A stretch of DNA of 64,000 bases from JANNSX01 sp046348995 (GTDB lineage Bacteria > Pseudomonadota > Alphaproteobacteria > Rhizobiales > Hyphomicrobiaceae): NCBI GenBank assembly GCA_046348995.1, contig JAXMDB010000007.1, positions 248,001 to 312,000 on the forward strand. Direction: 5' to 3'. Below are positions 42,523 to 51,489 of this stretch, one piece after another. A program made the translations under genes and the position numbers. Under the pieces are notes generated by a model. That model searched no databases, was not told where the DNA came from, and was given only the letters and a program-made list of their open reading frames with translations. The stretch's first letter is position 1; each line of letters starts with the position of its first letter.

Positions 42523-42547
42523 GGAACTCGCGCCACCGATCGGCGTT
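42523..42547 (+). promoter_or_regulatory. EcfG-type (general stress response) promoter, plus strand
   Basis: GGAAC (42523-42527), 16 bases, then CGTT (42544-42547), the same consensus as the divergent site 52 bases away. It lies 55 bases before the ATG of the HWE kinase, in the right orientation to express it under general stress. Confidence 0.75.
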
Positions 42548-42602
42548 GTGTTGGGTCGGGTGCTGCCGCGCGGGGATCGCGGAAGGGCCTCAGGGGAGCT
42601 GA

Positions 42603-45600
42603 ATGTTCAAAGCCCAGCGAACGTCGCTTGACGCTTGGCGTACGTCTCGCGGAGCGTCCGAGCGTTTACATGGCCTTGCGGGGCCAATCTCCTGGATGCA
42701 TCTGGCGCTGTTCTACGCCGCCTATCTGATCGCTGGCGGCCTTGGACAGGGGCTGGCGATCATTCCCGGCATCTCGATCACCTTCTGGCCTCCGGCCGGC
42801 ATTTTCGTCGCTTCCCTGCTACTCACACCGCAGCGAGCCTGGCCATGGTGGATCGGTGCCGCCGCGCTTGCCGAGCTGACCGCCAACATCCTCTGGTTCC
42901 GGAACGGGCTACCACTCGCCGTGGCCTATTTCGGCGCGAACGCACTCGAAGCGATAACGGCAGCTCTCCTCATCGATCGCTTCGCCGGGCGGCCTTTCAA
43001 GCTCGAAACTCTCGGAGACGTCGGGGCCTTTGCGGTTCTGGGAGCCGGCCTAGCCCCGGTCGTGGGGGCGACGCTCATCGCCACCATCGATTCCCTCATC
43101 GGGCGGCACAGCTTCACAACCGCATGGCCTCTCGTCTGGCTCGGCGACGGCGCCGGTCTCATGGTGTCGACGCCACTCACCCTCTCCGTCGTGGAGCTTT
43201 GGCGCGCGCGCACGCAGATGCCGGCAAGCCGCCTCATCGAGGCCGTGACACTCACTGCAATCCTGATTGCCGGTGGCGTTTTCGCGTTGAGAAGCGAGGT
43301 TGCGACGCCCTATGCGATGCTCCCCGCACTCGTTTGGATCGCGGTGCGATTCCAAGTCGCCGGGGCGGCCGCGGCGTTGGCCCTCGTCGTTCTGCTCGCG
43401 TCCTTTGCGACGGCATCGAGCGATCTGGCGAGCACGGCGAGTGCGCAGGCCTTGCGGGATCACGCCGTCGAGCTGCAGGCGTTTCTCGTGGTGTCCGGTC
43501 TCTCGACGCTCATCGTCGCCGTGCTGTCGCTCCAGCACCGGCGGTCGCAGGAGCGGCTGAGGATCGCCAATGCCGAGCTCGCGGCCCGGGTAACGAGCCG
43601 TACGGCGGCGCTCAGAACGAGCGAGACGCGTTTGCGGGACGCCGTCGAAATCGCCAAGCTCGCGACCTATCGCTGGCGGCCCGGCACCGACGAGCTCGTG
43701 TGGGACGACCGGCTGAGAGGCATGTTCGGCCTACCGCTGGAGGCACCGCTCACCCCCAACACATGGCGCGAGGCCATCCATCCGGACGACCGTCAAGCAA
43801 CAACGGCGGCGCTGGTGCGCGCGCTCGACCCCGAGGGCGATGGCATATTCGATTGCGAGTACCGGGTCGTCGGCAGAAGCGACGGCATAGAGAGATGGGT
43901 CGCCGCCCGCGGTCAAACCTTGTTTCACGACGGCAGAGCCGTCGACTTCATCGGCACCGCGATCGAGACCACGGAGCGCAAGCGGGCCGAGGCCGCGCTG
44001 AAGCAGAGCGAGCGCCGCTTGTCGACCGTGCTCAACGCGCTGCCGATCGGCGTGGCGCTCATCGATCGCAACGGCGAGGTGCTGACCGGGAACGCTGTTT
44101 TCAAGCGCTTCGTCCCCGGCCGCATCCCCTCGGCGGGAAACGAGCGGGCTCAGCTGTGGCAAGGCTTCGACGGTAACGGCCTGCCGATCTCGAGCGATGA
44201 GTTCTCTGGCGCGCGGGCGCTGCGCGGCGAGACGGTCTGGCCCGGAATCGAATACCTCTATTTCGGCGACACCGAGCGGGGCCCCATTTGGACCCGGGTC
44301 GCGGCCCTCCCCTTCAACAGCGACGCCGGCGCAAACCTCGGCGCCGTCGTCGTCATCAGCGAGATCGACGGCGAGAAGCGGTCGCGCCAGGCGCTCGAAA
44401 CGAGCGAGCAGCTGCTCGCCTCCCGTGTCGAGGAGCTGCAGGCCTTCCTCGAGAACAGCCCGATCGGCATCTCGCTGGCCCGCGATCCCGCCTGCCGCGA
44501 CATCTGGGTCAACCCGGCGCTGCGCAAGCTGCTCAGACTGTCGAGCGAAAGCATCGCGCCCGTCTGGCTTAGCGACCCGGACGCCGTGCCCTTCCGCATC
44601 GTCAAAAACGGTGAGCCTGTTCTCCCCTCCGACATGCCGATGGAGCGCGCCTGCGCCACGGGGCGTCCCGTGCTCTCCGAGGAGCTCGAGGTGCATTTCG
44701 TCGATGGCTCGAAGCGCATCCTGCTCGAAAGCGCGCAGCCTCTCTTCTCGAGCACGGGTCGCGTCAGGGGATGCATCGCCTTCGACATCGACATCACCGA
44801 GCGCAAACAGGCCGAGCACCGGCGGCAGGAGAGCGAGGAGCGGTTGAGACTTGCGCTGGAGGCCGCTGGCCTCGGCATGTGGAGCTGGAACCTCACGTCT
44901 CAAACCGGCAGTGTGACACCGCTCACCGCACGGATGTTCGGCCTGCCGGAGGATGACCTTACGCCCGATGCCGAGACCTATCGCAGGTTGATCCATCCCG
45001 ACGATGTCGAGCGCATCGGCACGAGATTGATCGAGACGGCGACAGGCCCTGCTGGATACGACGAGGAGTACCGGATCGTCCGAACCGATGGTGAGGTCCG
45101 CTGGCTACATTCACGCGGCCGGCGTATCGCCATTCCTGGCGAAGGTGCGGATCGATTCAACCTCGTCGGCATCTCGCGCGATATCACCGATAAGAAGCGC
45201 GCTGAGGACGCGCTCAAGCGCAGCGAGCTGGAGTTCCGCACACTGGCCAACGCGGCGCCTGCCATGGTGTGGGTGGCCGACGCCAACTGGGGCATTCTCT
45301 ACATGAACGATCGCTGGCACCGCTACACGGGCAAGCCCGCGGAGGCGGCCCTCGGCTTCGGTTGGACCAGCGCCGTCCATCCCGACGATCTCGGCCACAT
45401 CTTTTCGCAGTGGCGCGAGTGCCGCGAGGCCGGCGTGCTCTACGAGGGCGAATGCCGCTACCGCCGCTGCGACGGCGCCTACCGATGGCACGCCGTTCGC
45501 GCCCTGCCGCAGCTCGGCCCGGACGGTGCGATCGAGAAATGGTTCGGCGTCGGCTTCGATATCCACGATCAGGAGATGGCGCAGCAGGCGACGTCGCAGC

Positions 45601-46571
45601 TCGCCGCGATCGTGACCTCCTCGTCGGATGCGATCCTGGGGCTGACACCGGACGGCACGGTCACGAGCTGGAACGACGGCGCCGAGCACATGTACGGCTA
45701 TACGGCGGACGAGATGGTGGGCAGTCACATCAATCGCATCGTGCCGGAGGAGCTCAAGGCTTTTGAAACCGAAGTGCTGTCGCGCGTCGCAGCCGGTGAG
45801 ACGATCGCCAATCTCGAAACGGTACGCGTCGCCCGCGACGGGCGCCAGATCTATATTTCACTGTCGGTCGCGCCTGTTCGCGACAGCGACGGCACCATTA
45901 CGGGGCTCTCCAAGATCGCCCGCGACATCACCGAGCGGCGGCTGCTCATGAAGGAGATCAACCACCGCGCCAAGAACATGCTCGGGCTCGTCCAGGCGAT
46001 CGCGCGGCAGACGGTAACGAGCACTCCAAAGGACTTCCTCGACCGCTTCCTCGATCGCCTGCAGGCGCTCGCCGCCAACCACGATCTGCTCGTCAAAAGC
46101 GAATGGAAAGGCGTCGATCTGAAAACGCTCCTCAGGGCGCAGCTCGCCCCCTTCGCGGACCTGATCGGCCGCCGCATCCGCTTGAAGGGCGCGCGCTTCC
46201 GCTTGTCCTCGACGGGCGCGCAGGCGATCGGCATGGCGCTCCACGAGTTGGCGACGAATGCCGGCAAGTATGGTGCGCTTTCGAACGATGATGGCGTCGT
46301 CGACATAACCTGGACACGCGATGGCGATCGTTTCAAAATGCAGTGGAATGAAATGCACGGGCCGCCCGTCGCGCCACCAACGCGGCAGGGCTTCGGCAGC
46401 ACCGTCGTAACGACGATGACGAAGATGAGCACGAACGGCACCGCCGACATCACGTTCGCACCGGCGGGCATCGAATGGCGGCTCGATTGTCCAATTTCCG
46501 AGATCCTGGAGACGGGTCGATTGGACGAGACACCCCGCGAGGTCGCGGCACGAAGAGTGGTTGGAGTCTGA
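42603..46571 (+). CDS. MASE1/multi-PAS HWE-family sensor histidine kinase
   Basis: A 1322-residue membrane sensor. Residues about 28-310 form an eight-helix MASE1 input domain. Six PAS domains follow, beginning near 338, 470, 606, 744, 874 and 997, each with the usual closing PAC-like strand and an ITERK/ITDKK-type linker. The kinase core is of the HWE/HisKA_2 group: H-box EINHRAKNMLG with phospho-His1121, N-box ALHELATNAGKYGALS near 1209 and the W-x-E motif QWNEMHG near 1248. GGGGAGC precedes ATG 42603. It overlaps the receiver gene by one base, and its EcfG-type promoter places it in the stress regulon. Confidence 0.95.
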   Translation: MFKAQRTSLDAWRTSRGASERLHGLAGPISWMHLALFYAAYLIAGGLGQGLAIIPGISITFWPPAGIFVASLLLTPQRAWPWWIGAAALAELTANILWFRNGLPLAVAYFGANALEAITAALLIDRFAGRPFKLETLGDVGAFAVLGAGLAPVVGATLIATIDSLIGRHSFTTAWPLVWLGDGAGLMVSTPLTLSVVELWRARTQMPASRLIEAVTLTAILIAGGVFALRSEVATPYAMLPALVWIAVRFQVAGAAAALALVVLLASFATASSDLASTASAQALRDHAVELQAFLVVSGLSTLIVAVLSLQHRRSQERLRIANAELAARVTSRTAALRTSETRLRDAVEIAKLATYRWRPGTDELVWDDRLRGMFGLPLEAPLTPNTWREAIHPDDRQATTAALVRALDPEGDGIFDCEYRVVGRSDGIERWVAARGQTLFHDGRAVDFIGTAIETTERKRAEAALKQSERRLSTVLNALPIGVALIDRNGEVLTGNAVFKRFVPGRIPSAGNERAQLWQGFDGNGLPISSDEFSGARALRGETVWPGIEYLYFGDTERGPIWTRVAALPFNSDAGANLGAVVVISEIDGEKRSRQALETSEQLLASRVEELQAFLENSPIGISLARDPACRDIWVNPALRKLLRLSSESIAPVWLSDPDAVPFRIVKNGEPVLPSDMPMERACATGRPVLSEELEVHFVDGSKRILLESAQPLFSSTGRVRGCIAFDIDITERKQAEHRRQESEERLRLALEAAGLGMWSWNLTSQTGSVTPLTARMFGLPEDDLTPDAETYRRLIHPDDVERIGTRLIETATGPAGYDEEYRIVRTDGEVRWLHSRGRRIAIPGEGADRFNLVGISRDITDKKRAEDALKRSELEFRTLANAAPAMVWVADANWGILYMNDRWHRYTGKPAEAALGFGWTSAVHPDDLGHIFSQWRECREAGVLYEGECRYRRCDGAYRWHAVRALPQLGPDGAIEKWFGVGFDIHDQEMAQQATSQLAAIVTSSSDAILGLTPDGTVTSWNDGAEHMYGYTADEMVGSHINRIVPEELKAFETEVLSRVAAGETIANLETVRVARDGRQIYISLSVAPVRDSDGTITGLSKIARDITERRLLMKEINHRAKNMLGLVQAIARQTVTSTPKDFLDRFLDRLQALAANHDLLVKSEWKGVDLKTLLRAQLAPFADLIGRRIRLKGARFRLSSTGAQAIGMALHELATNAGKYGALSNDDGVVDITWTRDGDRFKMQWNEMHGPPVAPPTRQGFGSTVVTTMTKMSTNGTADITFAPAGIEWRLDCPISEILETGRLDETPREVAARRVVGV

Positions 46572-46921
46572 TGCGCGTATTGATTGTCGAGGACGATCCG
46601 TTCATCGCCCTGGACCTCGTCGAGCAGTTGACGCAGGCGAGCTATCAGACGATCGGACCTGCTTCCACCGTCGCCGACGCGTTGAAGCTGGTTGCGAGCG
46701 AGGTCATTCAGGGCGCCGTGCTCGACGTCAATCTCGGCCGGGAGACAGCCGAGCCGATCGCCATCGAGCTCAGCCGGCAGGACGTGCCCTTCATCTGTGT
46801 CTCGGGCTACGACACCGATCAGCTGCCGGAAGCGTTCCGCGGCGCGCCGTGCCTCGTCAAGCCATTCCAGATCGACCGGCTACTCGATATGCTGCGGCAG
46901 CTCGGCGAGAAGCCGCGCTGA
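46571..46921 (+). CDS. Single-domain response regulator
   Basis: A 116-residue CheY-like receiver with no output domain. The acidic pocket is E7-D8-D9, the phosphorylation site D52 in VLDVNLG, and the conserved Lys K97 in LVKPF. ATG 46571 shares its first base with the kinase TGA (TGATG), so the pair is co-translated and it is the obvious partner of the HWE kinase. Such stand-alone receivers pass phosphoryl groups on, for example toward the PhyR/NepR stress switch, or sink them. Confidence 0.93.
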   Translation: MRVLIVEDDPFIALDLVEQLTQASYQTIGPASTVADALKLVASEVIQGAVLDVNLGRETAEPIAIELSRQDVPFICVSGYDTDQLPEAFRGAPCLVKPFQIDRLLDMLRQLGEKPR

Positions 46922-46943
46922 GCCGGTATGTGCGGGGGCGAAG

Positions 46944-47825
46944 GTGCGGATTGCAGTCACGGGCGGCGCAGGTTTCATCGGCAGGCCGCTGACGGCGCGA
47001 CTGCGGGCCGACGGTCATGAAGTTTCGGCGAGCGATCTTAAGCCGGGTGAGGATGTCAGCGCGCTGGATCTGCGCGATCGGGCCGGCGTGCATGCCTGGA
47101 TCGCAGCGTCGAAGCCTGATGTCGTCGTGGCATCGGGCGCGATCTCGGGACCGATGGTGGCGCCGGACGATCCCGAGCTCGTCATCGATGCCAATGTCGG
47201 CGGCACGCTGAACATTCTGGAGGGTATGCGGCGGGCCGGATCACGCCGTCTCGTCTTCATCTCTTCGATCGCCGTCTATGCCGCACGTGGCGACCTTGCG
47301 CCGGTTCCGGAGGAAGCCCGGCTCGGGGCCATAGATCCCTACAGTGCGAGCAAGATCGCGGGCGAGGCGCTAGTTGACGCTTACGCAGCTCGCTTCGGCA
47401 TCGCTGCAACCACACTCCGGCTGTCGACGGTCTACGGCCCTCGGCGGATCGTTCCGGATCTCGTGGGCCGGCTCGTCCGGTCGGCGCGAGAGGGACATAT
47501 CGTCGAGGTCTCCGGCCAGCGCGCCAACATGCGTCAGTACATTCATGTCGACGATGCCGTAGAGGCGATCCGGCTGGCGATCGGAACGCCGCTCGCCGGC
47601 CATACGCCGATCAACATCACCGGCGGCAGCTATGTGTCGGAGGTGGAGGTTGCGGAGAAGATCACGCGGCTCGTCCCCGGAACGCGCTATACGATCCGCC
47701 CGGATCGCGACGGCGGCGACGGCGATTTCGGGCCGCTCGCTCTAAGTCGTGCGGAGCGATTGCTCGGCTACCGGCCGCAGGTCACGCTCGACGAGGGGCT
47801 CGCGCGGCTTGCCGCCGAGGCGTGA
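46944..47825 (+). CDS. NAD-dependent epimerase/dehydratase (extended SDR)
   Basis: A 293-residue Rossmann-fold protein. NAD motif GGAGFIGR lies at residues 6-13, the catalytic SSIAVYA strand near 112 and the Y-x3-K pair in DPYSASKIAGEAL near 137. The C-terminal region resembles nucleotide-sugar epimerases and lactone/uronate dehydrogenase relatives. The start is GTG 46944, since the only nearby ATG is out of frame. It may belong to the kinase-receiver transcript (22-base gap). Its stop directly abuts the convergent decarboxylase stop. Substrate unknown. Confidence 0.88.
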   Translation: MRIAVTGGAGFIGRPLTARLRADGHEVSASDLKPGEDVSALDLRDRAGVHAWIAASKPDVVVASGAISGPMVAPDDPELVIDANVGGTLNILEGMRRAGSRRLVFISSIAVYAARGDLAPVPEEARLGAIDPYSASKIAGEALVDAYAARFGIAATTLRLSTVYGPRRIVPDLVGRLVRSAREGHIVEVSGQRANMRQYIHVDDAVEAIRLAIGTPLAGHTPINITGGSYVSEVEVAEKITRLVPGTRYTIRPDRDGGDGDFGPLALSRAERLLGYRPQVTLDEGLARLAAEA

Positions 47826-49211
47826 TTACCGAATGCTCCGCCACACCTTGATGATCGCGTCCGCCGATCGGTCGATGTCGGCCTCTGTGGTCGGTCCACC
47901 GATCACCGACAGCCGCACCACCCACTTACCCCGCCAGAGCGCACCTCCGGCATAGCACGTGCCGTCCTTTTGGAGCCCGGCGACGACCTCCTTCGTGGCC
48001 GCGTCATCGTCGCCGAAGCGCACGATCGCCTGATTGAGCACGACGTCGTTCAAGACAGCGACGCCGGGCTCGGCGGCGAGACGAGCGGCGAAGCGGCGCG
48101 CCAAGGCGCAGTGTTTGGCGACCATCGCCGCGATGCCGTCGCGGCCGAGATGCTTGATGATCGCCCAGGTCGCAAAACCGCGCGCGCGCCGCGACAGCTC
48201 CGGGACATAGTGAGAGGGATCGCGCTCGCCTGCCGCCTCGACCGGCAGATAGCTCGCGGCGGCCGTCATGGCCTTGCGATGCGGCGCCGGGTGACGGACG
48301 ATCGCATAGCCACAGTCGTACGGCGTCTGCAGCCATTTGTGGCCGTCGGTTGCCCAAGAGTCCGCCTGCTCGATGCCCGCGGTCATGCCTTTGAGCTCTG
48401 GCACCACGCGCGCCCACAGACCGAAAGCGCCGTCGACGTGCACCCAGGCGCCCTTGGCATGAGCCATCGGGATGACGTCCGCGAAAGGATCGAAGGCGCC
48501 GGTGTTGAGCTGGCCCGCTTGAGCGACGACGAGGCAGGGGCCCTGGACTTTCCTGAGTGCCGCCTCCACCGCACCGGCCTGCATGCGGCCTTGAGCGTCG
48601 GTTGGAATGCGCGTCACGCGCTTGGCGCCTAGACCGAGCGTCTGCAGGCCCATGAATACGGTCGTATGCGCATCGTCACCGACGATGACGTCGATGGGCG
48701 GTGCGCCGAACAAGCCATCCGCCTCGACGTCCCAGCCTTGCCGCTCGAGCAGCGCCGTCCGTGCCGCCGCCATCGAGACCATGTTCGCGACGGTCGCGCC
48801 GGTGACGAAGCCCATCGAGCTCTCACGCGGCAGGTCGAGCATCTCGAGCAGCCACTGTCCGGCGACCGCCTCCGCCGCCGAGGCCGCCGGCATACCGTGG
48901 TGATTGGCGCAGTTCTGGCCCCAGGTGCTCGTCAGCCAGTCGGCCGCGACGCCGACGGGATGAGAAGCACCGATCACCCAGCCGAAGAAGCGCGGACCCG
49001 TCGAGGTGGTGAGGCCGGGCTTGGCACGGTGCGCCAGCTCCTCGATCACGGCGGCAGCCGGCACGCCCGCCACTGGGAGCGGTCCTCCGAACGACGTGAC
49101 CATTTCGGCATAGGTCGCCGCAGGGCCGACGCGCAGCTCGCTCACGCCCTCGCGATAGGTGATGGCCTCGCGCGCGGCGGCAGTCCACAGAGCGGCGAGA
49201 GATGTGGTCAC
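47826..49211 (-). CDS. PLP-dependent decarboxylase (group II, aromatic-L-amino-acid type)
   Basis: A 461-residue PLP enzyme of the group II decarboxylases. Landmarks are HHGMPAASAAEAVAGQW near residue 104, GFVTGATVANMVSMAAAR near 134, HVDGAFGLWA near 258 and the Schiff-base K292 in SWATDGHKWLQTPYDCG. The family covers aromatic-amino-acid, glutamate and diaminobutyrate decarboxylases and aldehyde-forming variants; the substrate is open. The start is GTG 49211 behind an AAGGAGA site, with no usable ATG nearby. Confidence 0.87.
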   Translation of the reverse strand: MTTSLAALWTAAAREAITYREGVSELRVGPAATYAEMVTSFGGPLPVAGVPAAAVIEELAHRAKPGLTTSTGPRFFGWVIGASHPVGVAADWLTSTWGQNCANHHGMPAASAAEAVAGQWLLEMLDLPRESSMGFVTGATVANMVSMAAARTALLERQGWDVEADGLFGAPPIDVIVGDDAHTTVFMGLQTLGLGAKRVTRIPTDAQGRMQAGAVEAALRKVQGPCLVVAQAGQLNTGAFDPFADVIPMAHAKGAWVHVDGAFGLWARVVPELKGMTAGIEQADSWATDGHKWLQTPYDCGYAIVRHPAPHRKAMTAAASYLPVEAAGERDPSHYVPELSRRARGFATWAIIKHLGRDGIAAMVAKHCALARRFAARLAAEPGVAVLNDVVLNQAIVRFGDDDAATKEVVAGLQKDGTCYAGGALWRGKWVVRLSVIGGPTTEADIDRSADAIIKVWRSIR

Positions 49212-49344
49212 GAGAACGTCTCCTTGGAACCTGCACGAATCATAGGCGGTATGTAAGACGTCAGCAGCCGCCGCGACACCCGGAAACAGCGTCCATCGCG
49301 CAAGCTTCGTGTAACGTCTGGAGCATTGTGGCGGCGATTGCGCG

Positions 49345-50163
49345 TCAGGTCTTGAAATGCGCCGCCCGCCATTTGAGCGCGGCGCCGAGGCCGTCGCGCC
49401 CGGCGATCGCCATGAACTCCTGACCGTACTCGGTCTTGGCCGCATAGAGCGGAGCAATCGTGTCGAGGCCCGCCTCCATGGCGCGCCGGAACCCGGCCGC
49501 ATCGAGACCGCGATTGATCGATCGCTTGGTCATGACGAGCGCCTCCGCGTCCACCATGGCGAGCCGGCGGGCATAGCGAAGCGTCTCCTCGACGAGCTTG
49601 TCGCGCGGAACGATGCGGTTGATCATGCCGATCTCGAGCGCCTTTTCGGCATCGATCATGTCGCCGAAATAGAGCATCTCGCGCGCCCGCTTCGGCCCGA
49701 CGATCCACGGCAGCACGAAGCCGGGGCCGGAGTTGGAGAAGCGGATCTCGGGCTCGCCGAATTTCGCGTCGTCGGCGGCGATGGTCAAATCGCAGAACAG
49801 CGACAGCTCGCAGCCGCCGCCGAGCACATATCCCTGCACCGAGGCGACGACGGGCTTGGCGAGCTGCCAGGGCATCAGCTCGAGATCGAGCGCGCGTTTG
49901 AGCTCGTCGTACCAGTTGAGCGCCGGATCCTGCCAGCGCCCGCCCAACTCGAAGCCGCCGCCGACATCGTAGCCGACGCAGAAGCTGCGCCCTTCGCCGC
50001 GCAGCACGACGACGCTCGTCGCCGCATCGTCCTCGGCCTGCTTCAACGCCGCGACGAGCTCGCGCATCAGCTCACCCGAGATGGCATTGAGCTTCTCGGG
50101 CCGGTTCAGCGTGACGACACTGACGCGGCCGTCGGTGTCGTATGTGACGAGTGAATCGGGCAT
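49345..50163 (-). CDS. Enoyl-CoA hydratase/isomerase family protein
   Basis: A 272-residue crotonase-fold protein. The oxyanion-hole segment GEGRSFCVGYDV is near residue 56 and GYVLGGGCELSLFCDLTIAADDAKFGEPEI (by parts) near 111 supplies both catalytic-type Glu positions (E119 and E137/139). Such enzymes hydrate or isomerise enoyl-CoA; the specific acyl chain is unknown. ATG 50163 is used because the longer reading runs into a C/G-rich repeat. It lies downstream of the ureohydrolase on the same strand. Confidence 0.9.
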   Translation of the reverse strand: MPDSLVTYDTDGRVSVVTLNRPEKLNAISGELMRELVAALKQAEDDAATSVVVLRGEGRSFCVGYDVGGGFELGGRWQDPALNWYDELKRALDLELMPWQLAKPVVASVQGYVLGGGCELSLFCDLTIAADDAKFGEPEIRFSNSGPGFVLPWIVGPKRAREMLYFGDMIDAEKALEIGMINRIVPRDKLVEETLRYARRLAMVDAEALVMTKRSINRGLDAAGFRRAMEAGLDTIAPLYAAKTEYGQEFMAIAGRDGLGAALKWRAAHFKT

Positions 50164-50180
50164 TGGTGCTCCGTGCTGGC

Positions 50181-50223
50181 TTTCCCCTCCCCCCTTGAGG
50201 GGGAGGGTAGGGAGGGGGGTCAC
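50181..50223. repeat. C/G-rich palindromic repeat copy
   Basis: A copy of the dispersed family seen at 4381-4424 and 4666-4705: a CCCCTCCCCCC arm, TTGA loop, GGGGGAGGG arm, then GTAGGGAGGGGGG. It begins 17 bases upstream of the enoyl-CoA hydratase ATG and would be in its leader. Confidence 0.6.
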
Positions 50224-50258
50224 AAGAAAAAGACTTCGATTGTGTCACTCCCCCCATC

Positions 50259-50307
50259 CCAAGCGCCTCGGACTTACTCGCTTCGCTCCTAAGTCCGAGG
50301 CGCTTGG
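50259..50307. repeat. Perfect 18-base-pair hairpin
   Basis: CCAAGCGCCTCGGACTTA (50259-50276) pairs without mismatch with its complement at 50290-50307 around a 13-base loop that itself contains CGCTTCG. A small CCCCCTCACGGGGGG hairpin follows at once. It lies between the ureohydrolase stop (50370) and the hydratase, so it may end or stabilise the upstream transcript. It is most likely a mobile palindromic repeat. Confidence 0.7.
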
Positions 50308-50369
50308 CCTTCCCCCTCACGGGGGGAAGCAAGAAAGAAAACCATCGTCTGTGGCCGCGTGAGTGATCG

Positions 50370-51338
50370 CTACCGATACACCACCCCCGGCAGCACGCAG
50401 AGCATCTCGAACAGCAGGTTCGCGGCCATCAGCGCGGTGTTTCCGGTCGGGTCGTAGGGCGGCGAGACCTCGACCAGATCGCAGCCGACGAGGTTCAAGC
50501 CGCGGCAGCCGCGGATCAGCTCGAGCGCCTGGATGCTCGAGAGGCCCCCCGGCTCGGGCGAGCCGTTGCCGGGCGCGACGCCCGGATCGAGGCTGTCGAT
50601 GTCGAAGGTCAGGTACACCGGTCCCTTGCCCATCTGCGTCCGCAACTCCTCGGCGAGCGGCTTTAAGGATTTGTGCCAGCACTCCTCGGCCTGCACGACG
50701 CGGAAGCCCTGCTTGCGCGGCCAGTCGAAATCTTCCGCGGCATAGCCCGTTCCCCGCAAGCCGATCTGTGCCACCCGCTTCTTGTCGAGCAGCCCCTCCT
50801 CGGCGGCGCGCCGGAACGTCGTGCCGTGCGCGACCTTGACGCCGAACATGATGTCGTTGACGTCGGCATGTGCGTCGATGTGGATCATGCCGACGGGGCC
50901 ATGCTTCTTGGCCATCGCGCGCAGGATCGGCAGCGTCAGCGTGTGATCGCCGCCCATCGTCATCGGGATGCAGTTGTGGGCGAGGATCTTGTCGTAGTGT
51001 TCCTCGATGATGCGGACGCTATCGAGCAGATCATAAGGGTTCGTCGCGACATCGCCGATGTCGGCGACTTTCAACACGTCGAAGGGTGCGGCACGCGTGC
51101 CCATGTTGTAGGGCCTCAAGAACGCCGACTCCTGCCTGATCTGACGCGGCCCATAGCGGCAGCCCGAGCGGTTGGATGTGCCGATGTCGAGCGGCACGCC
51201 GACGAAGGCGGCATCCAGCCCCTCGGCGGTCTCCTGATGCGGCAGCCGCATCATCGTCCACGGTCCGCCGAACCGCGGCATGACATTGCCGCCGAGCGGC
51301 TCGTTGAGGGTCCGTTCCGTGCGCGGCTTCTTGGCCAT
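50370..51338 (-). CDS. Ureohydrolase, agmatinase/guanidino-acid hydrolase type
   Basis: A 322-residue manganese hydrolase of the arginase/agmatinase superfamily. Metal ligands are visible in GGDHT (D131, H132), the DAHAD motif (D155, H157, D159) and FDIDSLDP (D246, D248). Family members release urea from agmatine, guanidinobutyrate or similar compounds. The substrate loop GRYGPRQIRQES-like and long N-terminus resemble agmatinase and guanidinobutyrase rather than arginase. ATG 51338 begins MAKKPRTER. Together with the polyamine genes at 29-37 kb it suggests use of guanidino and polyamine nitrogen. Confidence 0.9.
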   Translation of the reverse strand: MAKKPRTERTLNEPLGGNVMPRFGGPWTMMRLPHQETAEGLDAAFVGVPLDIGTSNRSGCRYGPRQIRQESAFLRPYNMGTRAAPFDVLKVADIGDVATNPYDLLDSVRIIEEHYDKILAHNCIPMTMGGDHTLTLPILRAMAKKHGPVGMIHIDAHADVNDIMFGVKVAHGTTFRRAAEEGLLDKKRVAQIGLRGTGYAAEDFDWPRKQGFRVVQAEECWHKSLKPLAEELRTQMGKGPVYLTFDIDSLDPGVAPGNGSPEPGGLSSIQALELIRGCRGLNLVGCDLVEVSPPYDPTGNTALMAANLLFEMLCVLPGVVYR

Positions 51339-51489
51339 GTGCGTCCACTCCCGATCGATTGCCTTTGGCGCGGATTGAACCGCGCCGCAGCTATCGAGCG
51401 CAAGCGCCATAAGGTCCGGCGGCCAGGGCTGGACGCATCCCCGGTTTGCGTGGCGAGCAGCGGTCGCAGAGCTTAGGCCCAGGTACGGA

